DNA of 64,000 nt from Amoebidium appalachense (GCA_963693365.1 CAVNZM010000006.1:2542001-2606000), one strand, 5' to 3'; positions 40,073 through 52,419 are shown, counted from the stretch's first letter. Translations and numbers: made by a program. The notes: a model not told the origin generated them from the sequence alone.

Positions 40073-40240
40073 ACAGACACACACACAGACCGACATGCAA
40101 ACAAACGTGCACACACACTGTTCAACACACGCACACGTACACACACGCGTCCACACACAAACACACCTGGCATGGACACACACCGACACTCACAAGCACG
40201 TATGCGTGTAGACACACACACATGTGCACACCCTTACTCT
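39360..40240 (+). repeat. Long degenerate (AC)n region
   Basis: AC arrays at 39360-39466, 39679-39730 and 40009-40066 with CA-rich sequence between. The long ORFs across it are repeat translation. Confidence 0.95.
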
Positions 40241-40384
40241 AGTAGTGCCACATCTTATTGCAAGCGTGTTGTCTGCATCTCGCAGCATGTGAGGACATGT
40301 TGCAAGCAGGTGCATGGCTGGAAACTCTCGAGCACTTGTCGGGCATCACGGATGGAGCTTAGGATTTGATTTGAACCTTTGTCT

Positions 40385-40485
40385 TATTCAGTACCGCTGT
40401 CTTTTGGTGGGTACCGGCCCCAATGGACCGATCTGTATATACCTACTTTCTAGACTGAGCCCGTCAAACAGACATGGCAGAACTT
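40385..40485 (+). repeat. Dispersed repeat family 2, copy 2 (inverted)
   Basis: ggtgggtaccggccccaatg then tagactgagcccgtcaaaca and catggcagaac: the reverse complement of the copy at 28835. Confidence 0.75.
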
Positions 40486-40518
40486 TTGGGCTATATTTAA
40501 AAGTCTACAAGAGATTGG

Positions 40519-40718
40519 GGGGGGGGGGGGGGGGGGGGGGGCTTGTGCTAAATTTTCACTCATTTCAGTCCGGGGGGTGGGGTCCAGTTAACATGCTTCT
40601 GGCTCTGTTCCAAAAGCGTATGCCATATGATCTGGACAATAAAGTATTGCAGTCTGAGAATACGATAATGACCTTTCAATTTACAGTACTTATCAAACTT
40701 TTAGACCAATCACACCGT

Positions 40719-40779
<61 letters not shown>

Positions 40780-41029
40780 CCTATAACTCCACAGTGATGC
40801 CATGTTGTAACATTGGTGCCGGCACCTGATCACAACTCACATGTTTCATGGGTCCCCCCGGGATTTCCTCCAACCCCCTCCCCCCGGCTCCCCTCCCTCC
40901 CCCTCCCTCCCCCCCCCCCCTTCAAAAAACAATAATATTATAAAATCAAAAATTAAAATAATAAAATAATAAAATAATAAACCTCTCCGTAATTTGCTAC
41001 CCCTCCAAGGCCTAAGGCCTCCACCCCTT

Positions 41030-41061
<32 letters not shown>

Positions 41062-41230
41062 GCGGACCAACTTTGTAACTTAAACTGCGGAGTCTCGAGG
41101 ACACACCCGGAGTGCGTGGACCGGGGACACGCAAAGAGGCAGGTGGGGTGGGGTGGGAGGGGGGAGGGAGGGGGGGGGGGGGGGAGAGGGAGAAGACGGG
41201 ACACGGGGGTGAGATGTCCAGATGGAGAGA
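40519..41230. other. G-run, (AC)n, AT-rich and C-run DNA
   Basis: G-run 40519-40540; AC 40719-40774; an (ataataaa)-rich AT segment 40930-40980; C-run 41033-41060. No gene. Confidence 0.7.
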
Positions 41231-41731
41231 GAACGAGCGATGGAAAGCGTGCAAATGTGTGTTCTTGCATGGGTGTGTATGTGTGCCGCGATGATGATGT
41301 TGGCGAGCACTGTTGGCCCAAATCGAGAATAATAATATTAATTAAATATTAGTAGGTCCAGGGAGCACACTACCCACGATTAGGTATGTGTCCGACGTAA
41401 GAAACCCCCACCAAGGATTCGGATTGGCTTGGGAACAGGTGTACAAAGGGCGAGGGTGGGGGTTGCTGGATGTGTTTACAGCCGGGGGGATCAGAGAGGG
41501 GGGCGGAGGAAATGCTCACATCTCGGTATCACCGGGCAAGGCCAATCTCGGTCCTTGTGTGTTGCTTATGTGTGCCCATCTATACGCGATGGCACGTGTA
41601 TAGGTAAACTGCCAGGTATTATTAATGTTGTGTGTGTGCAGTGTGTGGACGTGTGCGTCACCGGGGTGCCACAGTGCGTGTGTGCATGTTTTTGCGTGTG
41701 TGAGTGTGTGAGTGTGTGTGAGTGTGTGAGT

Positions 41732-41808
<77 letters not shown>

Positions 41809-42455
41809 TGCACGCTTGTTCGTGTGTGTGTTTGCAAGAGTGCTTGTGTGTTTTGAGTGTGTCACAAGGCTTGTGTGTTAAGCGTGTAGGTGTGTATGAA
41901 CACACGTTGTGTGTGTGTGTGTGTCTGTGTTGTGTATGTGTGTGTATGCCAGTGTGTGTGTGTGTGTGTCAAAGTATAGTTTTCGCTGATCATCTGTGAA
42001 TTGCCAACATGTTGGATGCTGGCAGGTTGCAGATTGGAGTTGGGGGACTCGTTTGGGGGGTTGGGGTTGAGTGGGGTTGGAGGGGGGAGGGGGGGGGGGG
42101 GGGGGGGGGCTGGGGGAGTTCGGGGAAGGACATGTAAACGGCCAGACCCCGGCATGGTGACTCTGAGGGGGAGGGGGAGGGGAGGGGGAGGGAGGGGGAC
42201 AATCAGGCACGATTCCGTATGCTTCATGACACTGAGCAAGAATGAACTGTTTGATGCAGTGCATGGAGCGGATTGTGTGTGTGCGCGTGTGTGCATGTCT
42301 GTGTGTGTGCACGTGCATATTCGAGTTGTGTTTGTGTGTATGGGGCGGGGGGGGAGGAAATAGGTATATGCTCATATCATTTATAGGTTGGGATGTGTCA
42401 CTTGTGTGTGTGTGCTTGTGTGTGCTTGTGTGTACGTGTGCGTGTGCATGAGTGA

Positions 42456-42500
<45 letters not shown>

Positions 42501-42860
42501 CATGCAAGAGTAACAGTGTGATGTGTGTGTGCGTGTTTATGGAATGTGCATGTGTGAATGCATGTCACGGTATGTATGTGCACGTGTATATGCATGAGTG
42601 TTGTGCATGCGTGTGAATACGGTGCATGTGAGTGCATGTGTGAGTGCTTGTTGGTGTGTATGGGTGCATGTGTGTGTGCTTGTGTGTTGGTATGTGCATG
42701 TGCATGTGAATGTGTGTATGATAGTTTGTCCGTGTGTGTGTGTGTGTGTGTGCGTGCGTGCGTGAGGGTGTATCATGTGTGTTTGTGCGTGGGTGTATCA
42801 TGTGTGTTTGTGCGTGGGTGTATCATGTGTGTTTGTGCGTGTGCATGTGTCTTTGCCGAA
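41231..42860. other. GT-rich DNA downstream of copy C
   Basis: (GT)n at 41730-41806 and 42460-42500 and many degenerate TG repeats; a 26-bp triplicate (gggtgtatcatgtgtgtttg plus tgcgtg) at 42767-42842. No gene recognised. Confidence 0.8.
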
Positions 42861-43081
42861 AATTACATCCAGGGCTCCACCTCAGCCAGGGCAACATATC
42901 AAGTCACAGTTGTATTAAAATTTCAGGTTTCATTGTCGTGCCTGTGCTCACAGACCAAAAGCTATTTTAAAAAGACTTGCTCGATCATTCACAATGCTAT
43001 GCTACACTGTCTCATCCTGCACATTCGGCTGTCTATGTGTGCTATATACAACCGCCCACCCAACCCAACCGCACGCAGTGG

Positions 43082-44866
43082 CTACTGCAGCAGCATGACC
43101 AGGGCGGCCAGGAGGGCCAGCACGGGGGTGGCAATGCTTGTGCGCACGGCCGCGCTGGTGAGCTGTGTGTCGGTACCAGCGCTGTTTGTGGCCGACCCGT
43201 AGACGGAGCCCGATGTGCGCACAGTGGCCGAGCCGCTCTCGGTGGCGCGGCGCATGTGGTGGTTCGTCTCCGACACAACAACGGCGCGGCGGCGGCGGGC
43301 CACGGCCTCATAGTAGACCTCAAAGGTGCAGCGGAACGACAGGCGCGTGATGAGGCCCGGGCCGGGGTCGGGCAGCACGTCGTTGGTCATGACCTGCTGC
43401 AGCCAGTACGTCTGCGTCACCGTGGGCGTCCCCGCAGGCACGTCGGCCCGCAGGCCCACGGCGCTGCCCGTCACGTCCTGCTGGAAGTTGCTGGCCAGCG
43501 TGCCGTTGACGGCCAGCCCGGCGTTGCTGGTCTTGTCGACCCAGCTGCCACCGTCCGTGCTGACCTCCCACTTCTGCAGCAGCACCGAGCTGACGCTGGG
43601 CCCCTGCAGGTCGATGCGGAAGTATGAGGGCCGGTTCCACTCCCACGCCCGCTGGTGCGTGGTGGACGCCTTGCGCTGCGCGTCCGTGGTGCCCGTGGGC
43701 GCAATGAACCGCACCACCTTGATGATGTTGTTGATGCTGTACAGCGCCCCGCCCGTCTGGCAGAAGTTGTCCGAGTTGAGCGTGATGCTGATGCTGCTGC
43801 CCGTGTCCGGCGTCTGCAGCGGGCAGTCCTCGGCCGCAATGTCCGGCGAGCACGTGACCGTCACCTGCTCCAGCGTGTACGTGCCGTCCAGCTCGCACAC
43901 CCGCGGCGTGTCCGACGCCGGGTGCAGGAACGTCACCTGCATGGTCTTGCGGCAGATCCCCGCACCCCCCGGGTAGGCATAGTCGTTGGCCGTGCCGTTG
44001 CGGCACCGGTCAGCCAGCGTGTTTGCCCCGCTGGTGGCCGACGGGCCCGTGACCGACACGGCATTGCTGGCAGACACAGACGCACCCGCAGCAGGCGTGA
44101 GCACCGTCTTGTACTGCGACACGTCGTACGGCCAGTGGATGGCATATGTCAGGTTGAGCGTGCTCTGCGCCTGGTCGGGCCGCAGCACAATCTGCTGCGT
44201 TACGGCCGCCGTCAGATTGAACTTGGACGTCACATTGACGTCCGTCGTGACCGTGGCATTGAACAGCACCTGCAGCTTGAAGTTGACCGGCAGCGTCGTC
44301 GACACCGTGCGCGTGTCGCTGGCCTCGTTGACAGACCCCAGCGTCACGGGCTCCGTGTATGTCACATCCAGCGAGCCGTTGTAGAACCGGTACCACACAC
44401 CCCCCTCGTCAAAAGCAGGCCCCACCGTGAACCCGCAGCCCGTCTCCAGGTAGTTGACGTCGATCTTGATCTGGATATTGTCGTTGCAGTTGCTCGCGTC
44501 CGCAACATTGGACGCGTTGGTGATGGTGGCAAGCGACAGGAACCGCCCCGACGCGCAGTTCTTGAGCGCAAACGACGTGAACCGCCGGTTCTTCCTGGCC
44601 CCGCCGGTCATGGTGACCACCAGCGAGTAGTCCGACTCGTCGATCCAAGGCTGGATCACCGACAGGTTGGTGGTGACCTGCAGCTGCGGCTGGTTGCCGT
44701 CCGCAGACGCCAAGCATGCCCCGAGCGTGCTGCAGTCCCCAATGCGCCCCGAGTCGCACACACACGCATCCGTGGCGCCCTCAATGTCGATGCTTGCACC
44801 GTTGGTGCACGTTTGCGCGGCCACAGACCCGATCAGGGCCGCCGCCGCAAGGAAGGCCTTCAGCAT
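43082..44866 (-). CDS. Secreted/surface glycoprotein, copy C (594 aa, intronless)
   Basis: Closest to the consensus of the four copies. Signal peptide 1-17, Cys-rich N-terminus, nine sequons, about 18 Cys, tetra-arginine at about 524-527, hydrophobic C-terminus. The upstream ORF extension here is longer (about 45 codons) and begins in the presumed 5' leader; I keep the start at 44866 for consistency with copy D. The upstream region is homologous to copies A and B for about 600 bp; the 3' flank keeps only patches (gctatgctacactgt, gctatatacaaccgcccacc) and lacks the AATAAA seen in A and B. Family and function unknown. Confidence 0.87.
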   Translation of the reverse strand: MLKAFLAAAALIGSVAAQTCTNGASIDIEGATDACVCDSGRIGDCSTLGACLASADGNQPQLQVTTNLSVIQPWIDESDYSLVVTMTGGARKNRRFTSFALKNCASGRFLSLATITNASNVADASNCNDNIQIKIDVNYLETGCGFTVGPAFDEGGVWYRFYNGSLDVTYTEPVTLGSVNEASDTRTVSTTLPVNFKLQVLFNATVTTDVNVTSKFNLTAAVTQQIVLRPDQAQSTLNLTYAIHWPYDVSQYKTVLTPAAGASVSASNAVSVTGPSATSGANTLADRCRNGTANDYAYPGGAGICRKTMQVTFLHPASDTPRVCELDGTYTLEQVTVTCSPDIAAEDCPLQTPDTGSSISITLNSDNFCQTGGALYSINNIIKVVRFIAPTGTTDAQRKASTTHQRAWEWNRPSYFRIDLQGPSVSSVLLQKWEVSTDGGSWVDKTSNAGLAVNGTLASNFQQDVTGSAVGLRADVPAGTPTVTQTYWLQQVMTNDVLPDPGPGLITRLSFRCTFEVYYEAVARRRRAVVVSETNHHMRRATESGSATVRTSGSVYGSATNSAGTDTQLTSAAVRTSIATPVLALLAALVMLLQ

Positions 44867-45008
44867 GACGAAAGGATTTGCAAATTCGGCACTCTGTGTG
44901 ATGTAAAACAAAGGAGGAGTTACAAAGCTGTGTACAACACAAATGGCTGTTGAAATGTTTTCTAAGTCGGAATGTGTAACCGATGAAGAGCAGAGTGGCA
45001 AGTTGGCT

Positions 45009-45028
45009 TCTTTTATATCCCCGAGTCT
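45009..45028 (-). promoter_or_regulatory. TATA box of copy C
   Basis: Gene strand ctcggggatataaaagaa, 145 bases before the ATG. Confidence 0.7.
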
Positions 45029-46180
45029 CCACGAAATTCCATCTGGTAAATGAGGAATGTGTCCGTAAGAGCTACGTGATAAGGTACTTTAGTGATTGGT
45101 GGTTGTCAGAAATGTTTAGGTTCTAATGTTATGATTAAGTTGGTAGATCATGCTAGATTGACCTTCGATCCAATGGCGTTTCACCTGGCACAATGTATCG
45201 GCGATAACTTGGTTGAATACGCTTGAATACTTTATATCCGCTATCAAGGGGGGCATGCTGCAACAACGACAGTTACCATTTGGTGGCCCCAGAAACACCA
45301 AAAGAAAATAGTTCTTTTTACTCAAAAGGCTGACTTGATATATGATTATATGCTTTGTTTTTGGGCTATAGCCACCGCTTTATAAGTTGCCTTCACGTTT
45401 CTCTTTCCTACACCATGCAGCCAGCATGCGCATTGCGCAATGGCCCAGCATGAGTTAGATAAAATAAGGTATGCGGTTGTCATTCCAATTGCATTCCACC
45501 TTGTTTAGCCTGACCTGACTACGACCACTTTTGAGTTACATATGTGCGGCAGGTCAGAATTTCTTCACACAAACGCTGAATATTAAGGATTCTATGCTTT
45601 CACATTACATAAAATCTAAACATTGTCACGGCAATGATATTAAAAGCATAGTGGGGCCCTACGCATGTTGCTGTCATCGCAATGGCAGAGATGGGCAGTA
45701 GGCACTGATAAACCGCAGGGCCGTGCCAGGAATGTCACGCGTGTAGCCGCTTACATTCCTGTAACGTGAGTTCACGAACTTCTACGACGAAGTTCACGTG
45801 CACGCGCCGTGACGAAGGCAGGAGGCGTACGGTATACCACGGGTATACATTACGGTACGTACGCTGGCGGCAGTTGGCATGGTGCTTGCTGCATGGGCAC
45901 GAACACGAAGGACGCGGCATGAGCAGGCTACGGCCGCGGTGCGTGTACACGTACACGCGTATCCATGGTGCTGTTGCCAAGTCTGCGTCTTGACTGCCAC
46001 GTGTTCAAAGTTTGCGCAGGCCCTTACATAGTGCAATTTGGGCCTCATCTGAGCTCTCCCCGAACGTCTTCTAGAAAAAATAGTGCTAATATTAATAATA
46101 TTGGACTGCTATTGTACTAACGCCATTTAGTTCTAGTGCCTGCTCAGGATATTAATATTATATATCTAAATTTAGTTGTA
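45029..46180. other. Upstream flank of copy C and unassigned DNA
   Basis: cattccaattgcattccacc at 45481 marks the far end of the homology to copies A and B. Beyond about 45600 the sequence is unique; nothing recognised. Confidence 0.5.
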
Positions 46181-46181
46181 G

Positions 46182-46183
<2 letters not shown>

Positions 46184-46220
<37 letters not shown>
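46184..46220 (+). repeat. Poly(A) run of 37
   Basis: An uninterrupted A-run. Sequence on either side gives no sign of a processed pseudogene. Confidence 0.95.
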
Positions 46221-46223
<3 letters not shown>

Positions 46224-46339
46224 GGTTCACAGCTGCAGGCAACGGTGTGCTCACTGGCTCAACATCCAGTGGGCACCAACAACCAGTGTCGTTTTGGGGC
46301 ACTTGTGTTCAGAGGCCCGTGCACTGGCCCCCTTCCCTG

Positions 46340-46883
46340 CCCGGCGGCCAACCCCCCCCCCCCCCCCCTCCCTCTCTCCCCACTCAAACCCCCCCAACAC
46401 CCCCCCCCCCCCCCTCTCTCTCCCCACTCAACCCCCCCGCACCCCCGCACCCCCCCCCCCCCCCCCCTCCTCAAAGTTTTCAACCAAAAAACATACCGGT
46501 ACCCCTCCCCCCACCACCACCACCCTCCCCCCTCCCCCGACCCCCTTACCCCTCGAACTCTGTGGGTATTTTGTGGTTTTAGGGAAAAAAAAGGGCGGGG
46601 GAGGGGGGGAGGGTGGTGGTGGTGGGGGGAGGGGGGAAGGGAAGCGGGGGAAGGTGGGAAGGGGGAGGGGCAATTGGAGGAATTAATCCTATGATGCCAT
46701 GTGATAACTAGCGAGGCTACATAATTCATTTATATTCAATCCTATCGGGTATAACGGTTACCCACCGGCCTACTATACAACATGTGCTCGGCAGCCATGG
46801 CAGTACCATCGGATATAATAATATATGAACACTGAAGAGGTACCGAGCAACGACAACAAACAGGCCACTCCCCCCCCCCCCCT

Positions 46884-46914
<31 letters not shown>

Positions 46915-46917
46915 CCG

Positions 46918-46970
<53 letters not shown>

Positions 46971-46980
46971 AAAAAAAAAA
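46340..46980. repeat. C-rich blocks and poly(C)-poly(A) tract
   Basis: C-rich runs 46350-46470, G-rich 46590-46670, then C-runs 46869-46960 passing directly into 20 A. Confidence 0.95.
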
Positions 46981-47620
46981 GGAAAGAAAAACATTATTCC
47001 TGTGCCTCGAGCAAACATGTGGGTGCTTTTTCCTAAACCATAAATAGAATGTGTACATACTTAAAATCAAAACTTAATGGAACCGTCACTGTATAATACA
47101 GATGCATATCAATTAATTGAAACGATAGTACTACGACAACCCTATTTATCATAGTATCCGATATGCCATATAGATATGATCATCTGAGTCTACTCGGAAT
47201 ACCCTAATAGCCAAGATTTAAGCCAATAACGACGGAGGGACGGAGAGCTCCCCCCAGCCTTTGCTGCGGGGCTGACATTAACTCTAGGGTTAACTCCTGC
47301 CGATGATACTATGATCTGCGGCGTTGCAATAAACTCACTGTGACGGTGTTAATTAATTTAAATTTTAACCGTTTACGTGTCCAGGCTGGCAGCCGTGTGT
47401 TCTTCAGACATCATGTGTAGTGTGTTTATGTGTTTGTGTTTGTGTAGGTGGCCACATACATGATGTGTAGTGAGCATGTGTGTTTATGTTTGTGTAAATG
47501 GTCACGGTGATCACAGTGGTCGGAGGTTGTGGGTGAGGCCGGCTGCCTGCTAGCTATGACTGTTTGTGTTCCAAATGATCATGTTCAACTTGGGGCACTA
47601 CGATGCATTTTCTGGTAGTC
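46981..47620. other. Unassigned AT-richer DNA
   Basis: Unique sequence with a diverged tandem block around tgatgtgtagtg (47411 and 47460). No gene recognised. Confidence 0.5.
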
Positions 47621-47624
47621 ATGC

Positions 47625-48960
47625 ATCCCCCCCTCCCTCCCCCTCCCCCTTGGGGCCTCCCTTACCCCCCTTCCCCTCTTCCCTTGCTTCTCACACACAC
47701 ACATGAAACTGTTACAAAGCTTGTCACGGTAACCGTCGGTGGCCACCACCCTCGAAACTGCTCACAACTATACACATGAAATTTCCAGTCACCCAGCTAG
47801 CAGGAATACCAATAGGTGGATCCTCCCCTCCTACCTCGTCACTTTCCCTTCCCCCCTCCCTCCTCCCCTCCCCTCCCCCCCCCCCTGCTCCCCCCCCCCC
47901 CCCCCCCCCTCCTGAACACCTCCCCCCCCCCCCCACCTTTCCTCCCCTGCTCCCCCCGCCCCCTTTCCCCCCCCTCCCTTACCACCGGGTACGGTAGCCT
48001 AAGGATGCCCAGGTTTGCACCCATTTCCGCCCGCTGCTTTACAGTGGCATATCATTTTTGTTGTTTCTTATTGGCATGCACAGTGTGGCCCAGTTTGCCT
48101 GGACAGCAAGGTTATTGGATTTGTGCACAGCCCCCCTCCCCCCCCCCTCCCCCCACACCCGCTCCCCTTCGCCTCTCGCCCCTCCTCCGATACCATCACC
48201 ACCCCCAACCCCCCGCCCTACCAACTTCTGGGACGAACCATTCCCCTCTTCCACCTCTCCAACCTCTTCCCCCACCCTCATCTCTCGGTCCCTGGGCCTG
48301 GAGTTCCCCCCTAGGAGTTCGGGGGGGGGGGGGGGGGGGGGGGAGAGGGGGGAGGGGGAGGGGAGGGGGAGGGGGAGGGTTGGGGAGGGGGGGGGTGAGG
48401 CGGGGAGGGGGGGAATGGAGGGGGGGGGGGGGGAAGGGTTGAGAATCGGGAAAGTGGGAGCCCGGGGACCTTGCTAAAATAGCCCCCAAGATGATGTCAA
48501 TGCCACCCCCAATCACTCTCCCCCTCCCACCACCCACCCCTCGCCAACCCCCCCGCCCCCCCCCCCCCCCCATCTCTAAAGAGTATTAGATCCGGGGAGA
48601 CAGGTGAAGGGAAGTGGGTGCAAAGGGCTCTTGCTGAGTGGAGGGGAAGCAAGTGGAGTTCTTGAAGAGTTCAAAGAAAGTTTTCTGCAGAACATTGGGG
48701 GGAGGGGGTGGGTCACAGGGGAGGAGAAGCCTTCGGGAGGAGGCTGGGGGGGGTGCGGGGGGGGGGGAGGGGGGATTTTACGGCACATCAAAGACTGCTC
48801 TGGTTTATGGGTTTAAAGCACCAATTAAAACACATGGTCAGAGTACAGTATTCAACCGTTTGAGTGTGCAGGCCGTGTGGGGAGATATGTGTTGCACTTC
48901 AAGGGGCGGGACGGGGCCGCCGGGAGGGGGGGGGGGGGGAGGGGGGGGAGGGATCGGACT
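47625..48960. repeat. C-rich then G-rich low-complexity region
   Basis: C-rich 47625-47985 and 48128-48250, G-rich 48319-48435 and 48700-48955, with short unique spacers. Confidence 0.85.
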
Positions 48961-48969
48961 TCGTCTTCA

Positions 48970-49480
48970 TTGAATTTGCACCACTGGGTGGCGGCATATG
49001 TACGCGATTTCGCACCAATGGGTGGCCTTTATGATTTTGCACCAATGGGTGGCCTTTATGATTTTGCATCAGTGGGTGGCCTTTATGCATTTGAAAAATC
49101 TAATGGGTTAACGTTGCCTCATGATTTGGATCAATGGGTGGCTTTTATAATTTTGCACCAATGGGTTTAATAATTTTGCACCAATGGGTGGCCTTTATGC
49201 ATTTAAAAAATATAATGGGTTAACGTTGCATTATGATTTTGCACCATTGGGTGGCCTTTCGCATTTGCACCAATGGATGGCCTTTATGATTTTGCACTAG
49301 TGGGTGGCCTTTATGATTTTGCACCAGTGGGTGGCCTTTATGATTTTGCACCAATGGGTGGCCTTTATGATTTTGCACCAATGGGTGGCCTTTATGATTT
49401 TGCATCAATGGGTGGCCTTTATGATTTTGCACCAGTTGGTGGCCTTTATGATTTTGCACCAATGGGTGGCCTTTGTGCTG
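48970..49480. repeat. 27-bp minisatellite, about 17 copies
   Basis: Unit tttatgattttgcaccaatg plus ggtggcc, very regular at 49270-49478 and more degenerate before 49270. As the unit is a multiple of three and lacks stops in some frames, it is open on both strands (for example NHKGHPLVQ repeats on the minus strand). Direct repeats without unique spacers, so not a CRISPR array. Confidence 0.95.
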
Positions 49481-49779
49481 CCAGCGGATGTCTGACTGCC
49501 ATGCCGACCACCACCACCAACTCCCCCCCCCCATCCCCCTCCCCCCTCCGTCAACAGTTTTCGGGGATATATGTGTCACCATTTCATTAATCGGTCTTTT
49601 GGTATCTGATTCTCCCGTCATCAGCTCAACAATTCAGTTTGCTTTGCTCCCCAACCCATTGCACCCAACCATTCCAATACTAAACAATATCTGTTGCCTC
49701 CCTTCTTTCTTGTGGGCAAGCCCCCTTTCCAGGGGTGGTCTGTTTGCAAGACTTCAGTTAAGCAGAAAAACGAGGGGGA

Positions 49780-50018
49780 AGAGGGGGGGGTGGGGAAGAG
49801 GGGGGGGAGGGGAGGGGGAGGGAATGAGAAGAGGGAGAAAGGGAGGCTGGAGGGGGGGGGGGGGGGGGGGGGGGGAATGGGGGGGGGGGGACGAGGGGCG
49901 GCAAATAGTAATCAGACAGAAGGGAGGAGGGAGAGCTGGATGTTGGGCAACAGTGGATTAGTAATGGACAGCTGGGGACCCGCCATGGGGGAGGGCATGG
50001 GGGTGAGAGGGGCCGGGT

Positions 50019-50055
<37 letters not shown>

Positions 50056-50108
50056 ATCTGTAGGTGGTTGCACGGCAGTATTTATTACTTCATAATGCCT
50101 GGGTGCTG

Positions 50109-50182
<74 letters not shown>
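49780..50182 (+). repeat. G-rich block and (GT)n
   Basis: G-runs at 49851-49890 and 50020-50054, then GT at 50113-50181. Confidence 0.95.
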
Positions 50183-50449
50183 GAGGGGTGGGGAGCTAGA
50201 TTAATATGAAGGGAGAAAAGGATTCGGGGGGGTGCAGAGGGGGGGGGGAGTACTGTACATGTGCTTGGTACTCGTATTTTCAAACGGTTTTGATGCCTAT
50301 TGAGGCACAGATATACAGATGCATTGAACTCGAAAGGCATTGGTATATTTGGCAGCATAAGCGCCGAAGTGCTAGAAGTTATATGAGTACATGATGGTCA
50401 TGGAGTGAATCTGGTGCACATGCGCTGGGGTGGGGTGTGTGTGTGGGGA

Positions 50450-50480
<31 letters not shown>

Positions 50481-50604
50481 CTTTGCATTACCCCCACCCT
50501 CTTAGTGCCTTTGATAGCCCGCAAGCAGGTGCACCTACTGCCTTATTGACTCGAGAGTCACAGTAATCGTTGTAATATCCCCACCAGGCATATGTCCGTA
50601 CGAC

Positions 50605-50630
50605 AGAGGCCCCTATATATAGGGGGATCA
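50605..50630. promoter_or_regulatory. Palindromic TATA-containing site
   Basis: cccctatatatagggg (50610-50625) is a perfect 16-bp palindrome with a central TATATATA. Possibly a promoter, but no downstream gene was recognised. Confidence 0.3.
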
Positions 50631-50739
50631 CTCACACGAACAGCTACAAAACCACAGCCGTTCCCCCCTTAATGTTACGTCATCGGATCGTGTTTTGTCC
50701 AATCAGGTGGGAGAGAGGGTCCGTCGTATGAACCAAACT

Positions 50740-51014
50740 GTCCCCATCCCCCCCCCCCCCCCCCCTCCCAACCCCCCCCCCCCGGACCCACTACCCACCC
50801 ACCCCCACCCACCCACCCACCCACTTCAAAGGTTCTCCGTTATCAAATTGTACCTACAACATCGGGAACACCCAGAATTACATACATATGGTCACCGTGA
50901 GGAAGAAGGCCTTTTTTTTGGGGGGGGGGGGGGGGGAGGGGAGGGGGGGGGGGGGGGGGGGGGGGGGAGGAAGGGGGGGGGAGGGAGGGGCCCCGGGGCA
51001 GAGAGGGGATTGGG

Positions 51015-51046
<32 letters not shown>

Positions 51047-51295
51047 GCTACCCAACAGTTACTGTGGTTACACAATACAGTGGTTTTATACAGTGCTTAG
51101 GGTAGTGGGCAATATAAGACAAGTGAGAGATTGGAGAGGAGGGACAGGGCCTTTATTGGACTCCTGTCATTTCTTTTTTTTTTATTTTTCTTTTCTTTTC
51201 TTTTTCTTTTTTTTTTTTTTTTTTTTGTTGGGGGGGGGGGGGGGGGGGGGGGCGGGGGGGAGGCCGGGGGGGGGGGGGGGAGGGGGGGAAGGGTA
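50740..51295. repeat. C-run, G-runs and T-run/G-run tracts
   Basis: C-runs 50749-50783, G-runs 50921-51047 (preceded by eight T), then a T-rich stretch 51173-51228 passing into G-runs. Confidence 0.95.
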
Positions 51296-51479
51296 GTCTG
51301 CAAAGAAGGTAATCTGAATTGCACAGTCATCCCCCTACACCCTCCCCTACGACTTTGGGCCCTTTGCCAACTGTGTAACCCATAGGCCTCTTCTACCCCT
51401 CCTATTGCACAGACACCTCCCCCCTCCACCCCACCCCCTTCCCTCCCCCCCCCCCCCTTTCCCCCCCCCCCCCTCCTCC

Positions 51480-51730
51480 CCCCGGCGCAGGAAATTTTTT
51501 TTTTCACCCGGCAACTATTCCACATTAGAAGACTCACTACAGGATTTTTCTGCAGTACACATTCAAGGGTTTAAAACCCCCCCGTTCGGGATAAGCCCAA
51601 ACCAAAAAACAGATTCTGAACTAATTAGGCCTACATCTCCCCCAACAATAGGTGGTTTTGTCTTGAGAGTTTGGAAAGATAACATAGTACCCCACATTGC
51701 CCGGTACCAAATTTCCAGTTATAACCGGCC
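51480..51730. other. Short unique stretch between C-rich blocks
   Basis: Open on the plus strand with segments such as NYSTLEDSLQDFSAVHIQGF and IGGFVLRVWKDNIVPH. It might be an exon, but no family or clear splice sites support it. Confidence 0.2.
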
Positions 51731-52100
51731 CCCCTCCCCCTCCCCCCTCCTTCCCCCCCCCCCCCCCCCCCCCCCCTGCCCCCCTCCCCCTGCCTTGATG
51801 CCGCACATCACCCAGGCCCCTCCCCTGCTCCTCTTATCTCCCCATCCCATTAGGGCCTTCACTCCCTCTCCCTGATTCCTGCCCCCCTTCCCCCCCCCCC
51901 CCCTCCCCCTCCCCCCTCCCCCCAACCCACCTACCCACCCCCCATCCCCACCCACAACTCCCTCCCTTTTACTCAACCACGCCCTCCACTCACCCACCCA
52001 CCCATCAGCCCACTATGTCATCCCCATTCCCACCTCCCTCCCCCTTACTCAAACCTCCCCTCCATCCCCTCAACCCCCCCCCCCCCCCCTCCCCCGGGGT
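51730..52100 (-). repeat. C-rich low-complexity block
   Basis: Runs of C with CCT and CCA interruptions. Confidence 0.9.
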
Positions 52101-52243
52101 GTCTCTTCAAGAACCACGTGTACGTACCACCCACAGACTTGCTTGCTACATGCAGCCATGTGGTATTAGCCCAAGAAACGAAGATTATCCCGTATCTCGA
52201 TTCAATCGGTAATTGTTTGTCTCCCATGGCATTAGTGTGTGTG

Positions 52244-52419
52244 TTGGCTATGATTGGCTATGACTGGCTATGATTGGCTATGACTGGCTATGACTGGCTA
52301 TGATTGGCTATGATTGGCTATGATTGGCTATGATTGGCTATGATCAGCTATGATTGCCTATGATTGGCTATGATTGGCTATGATTGGCTATGATTGGCTA
52401 TGATTGGCTATGATTGCTA
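52244..52419. repeat. 10-bp tandem array of inverted CCAAT boxes, about 17 units
   Basis: Unit attggctatg, with T/C variation giving actggctatg in three units and a few single-base changes. Each intact unit holds ATTGG, the reverse of CCAAT, at a spacing of one helical turn. Confidence 0.95.

Noticed and set aside
43655-44953. Long antisense ORF (432 codons) over copy C, and its 415-codon equivalent over copy D (56956-58203)
   Set aside because: Both are the reverse frame of the GC-rich glycoprotein gene. The antisense frame is interrupted or differently bounded in copies A and B, and the sense frame has a signal peptide, sequons and conserved ends.
46184-46220. Poly(A) tail of a processed pseudogene
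   Set aside because: Upstream sequence has no coding similarity and no flanking target duplication was seen.
48970-49480. CRISPR array
   Set aside because: Units abut with no unique spacers, unit sequence drifts, there are no cas genes and the genome is eukaryotic.
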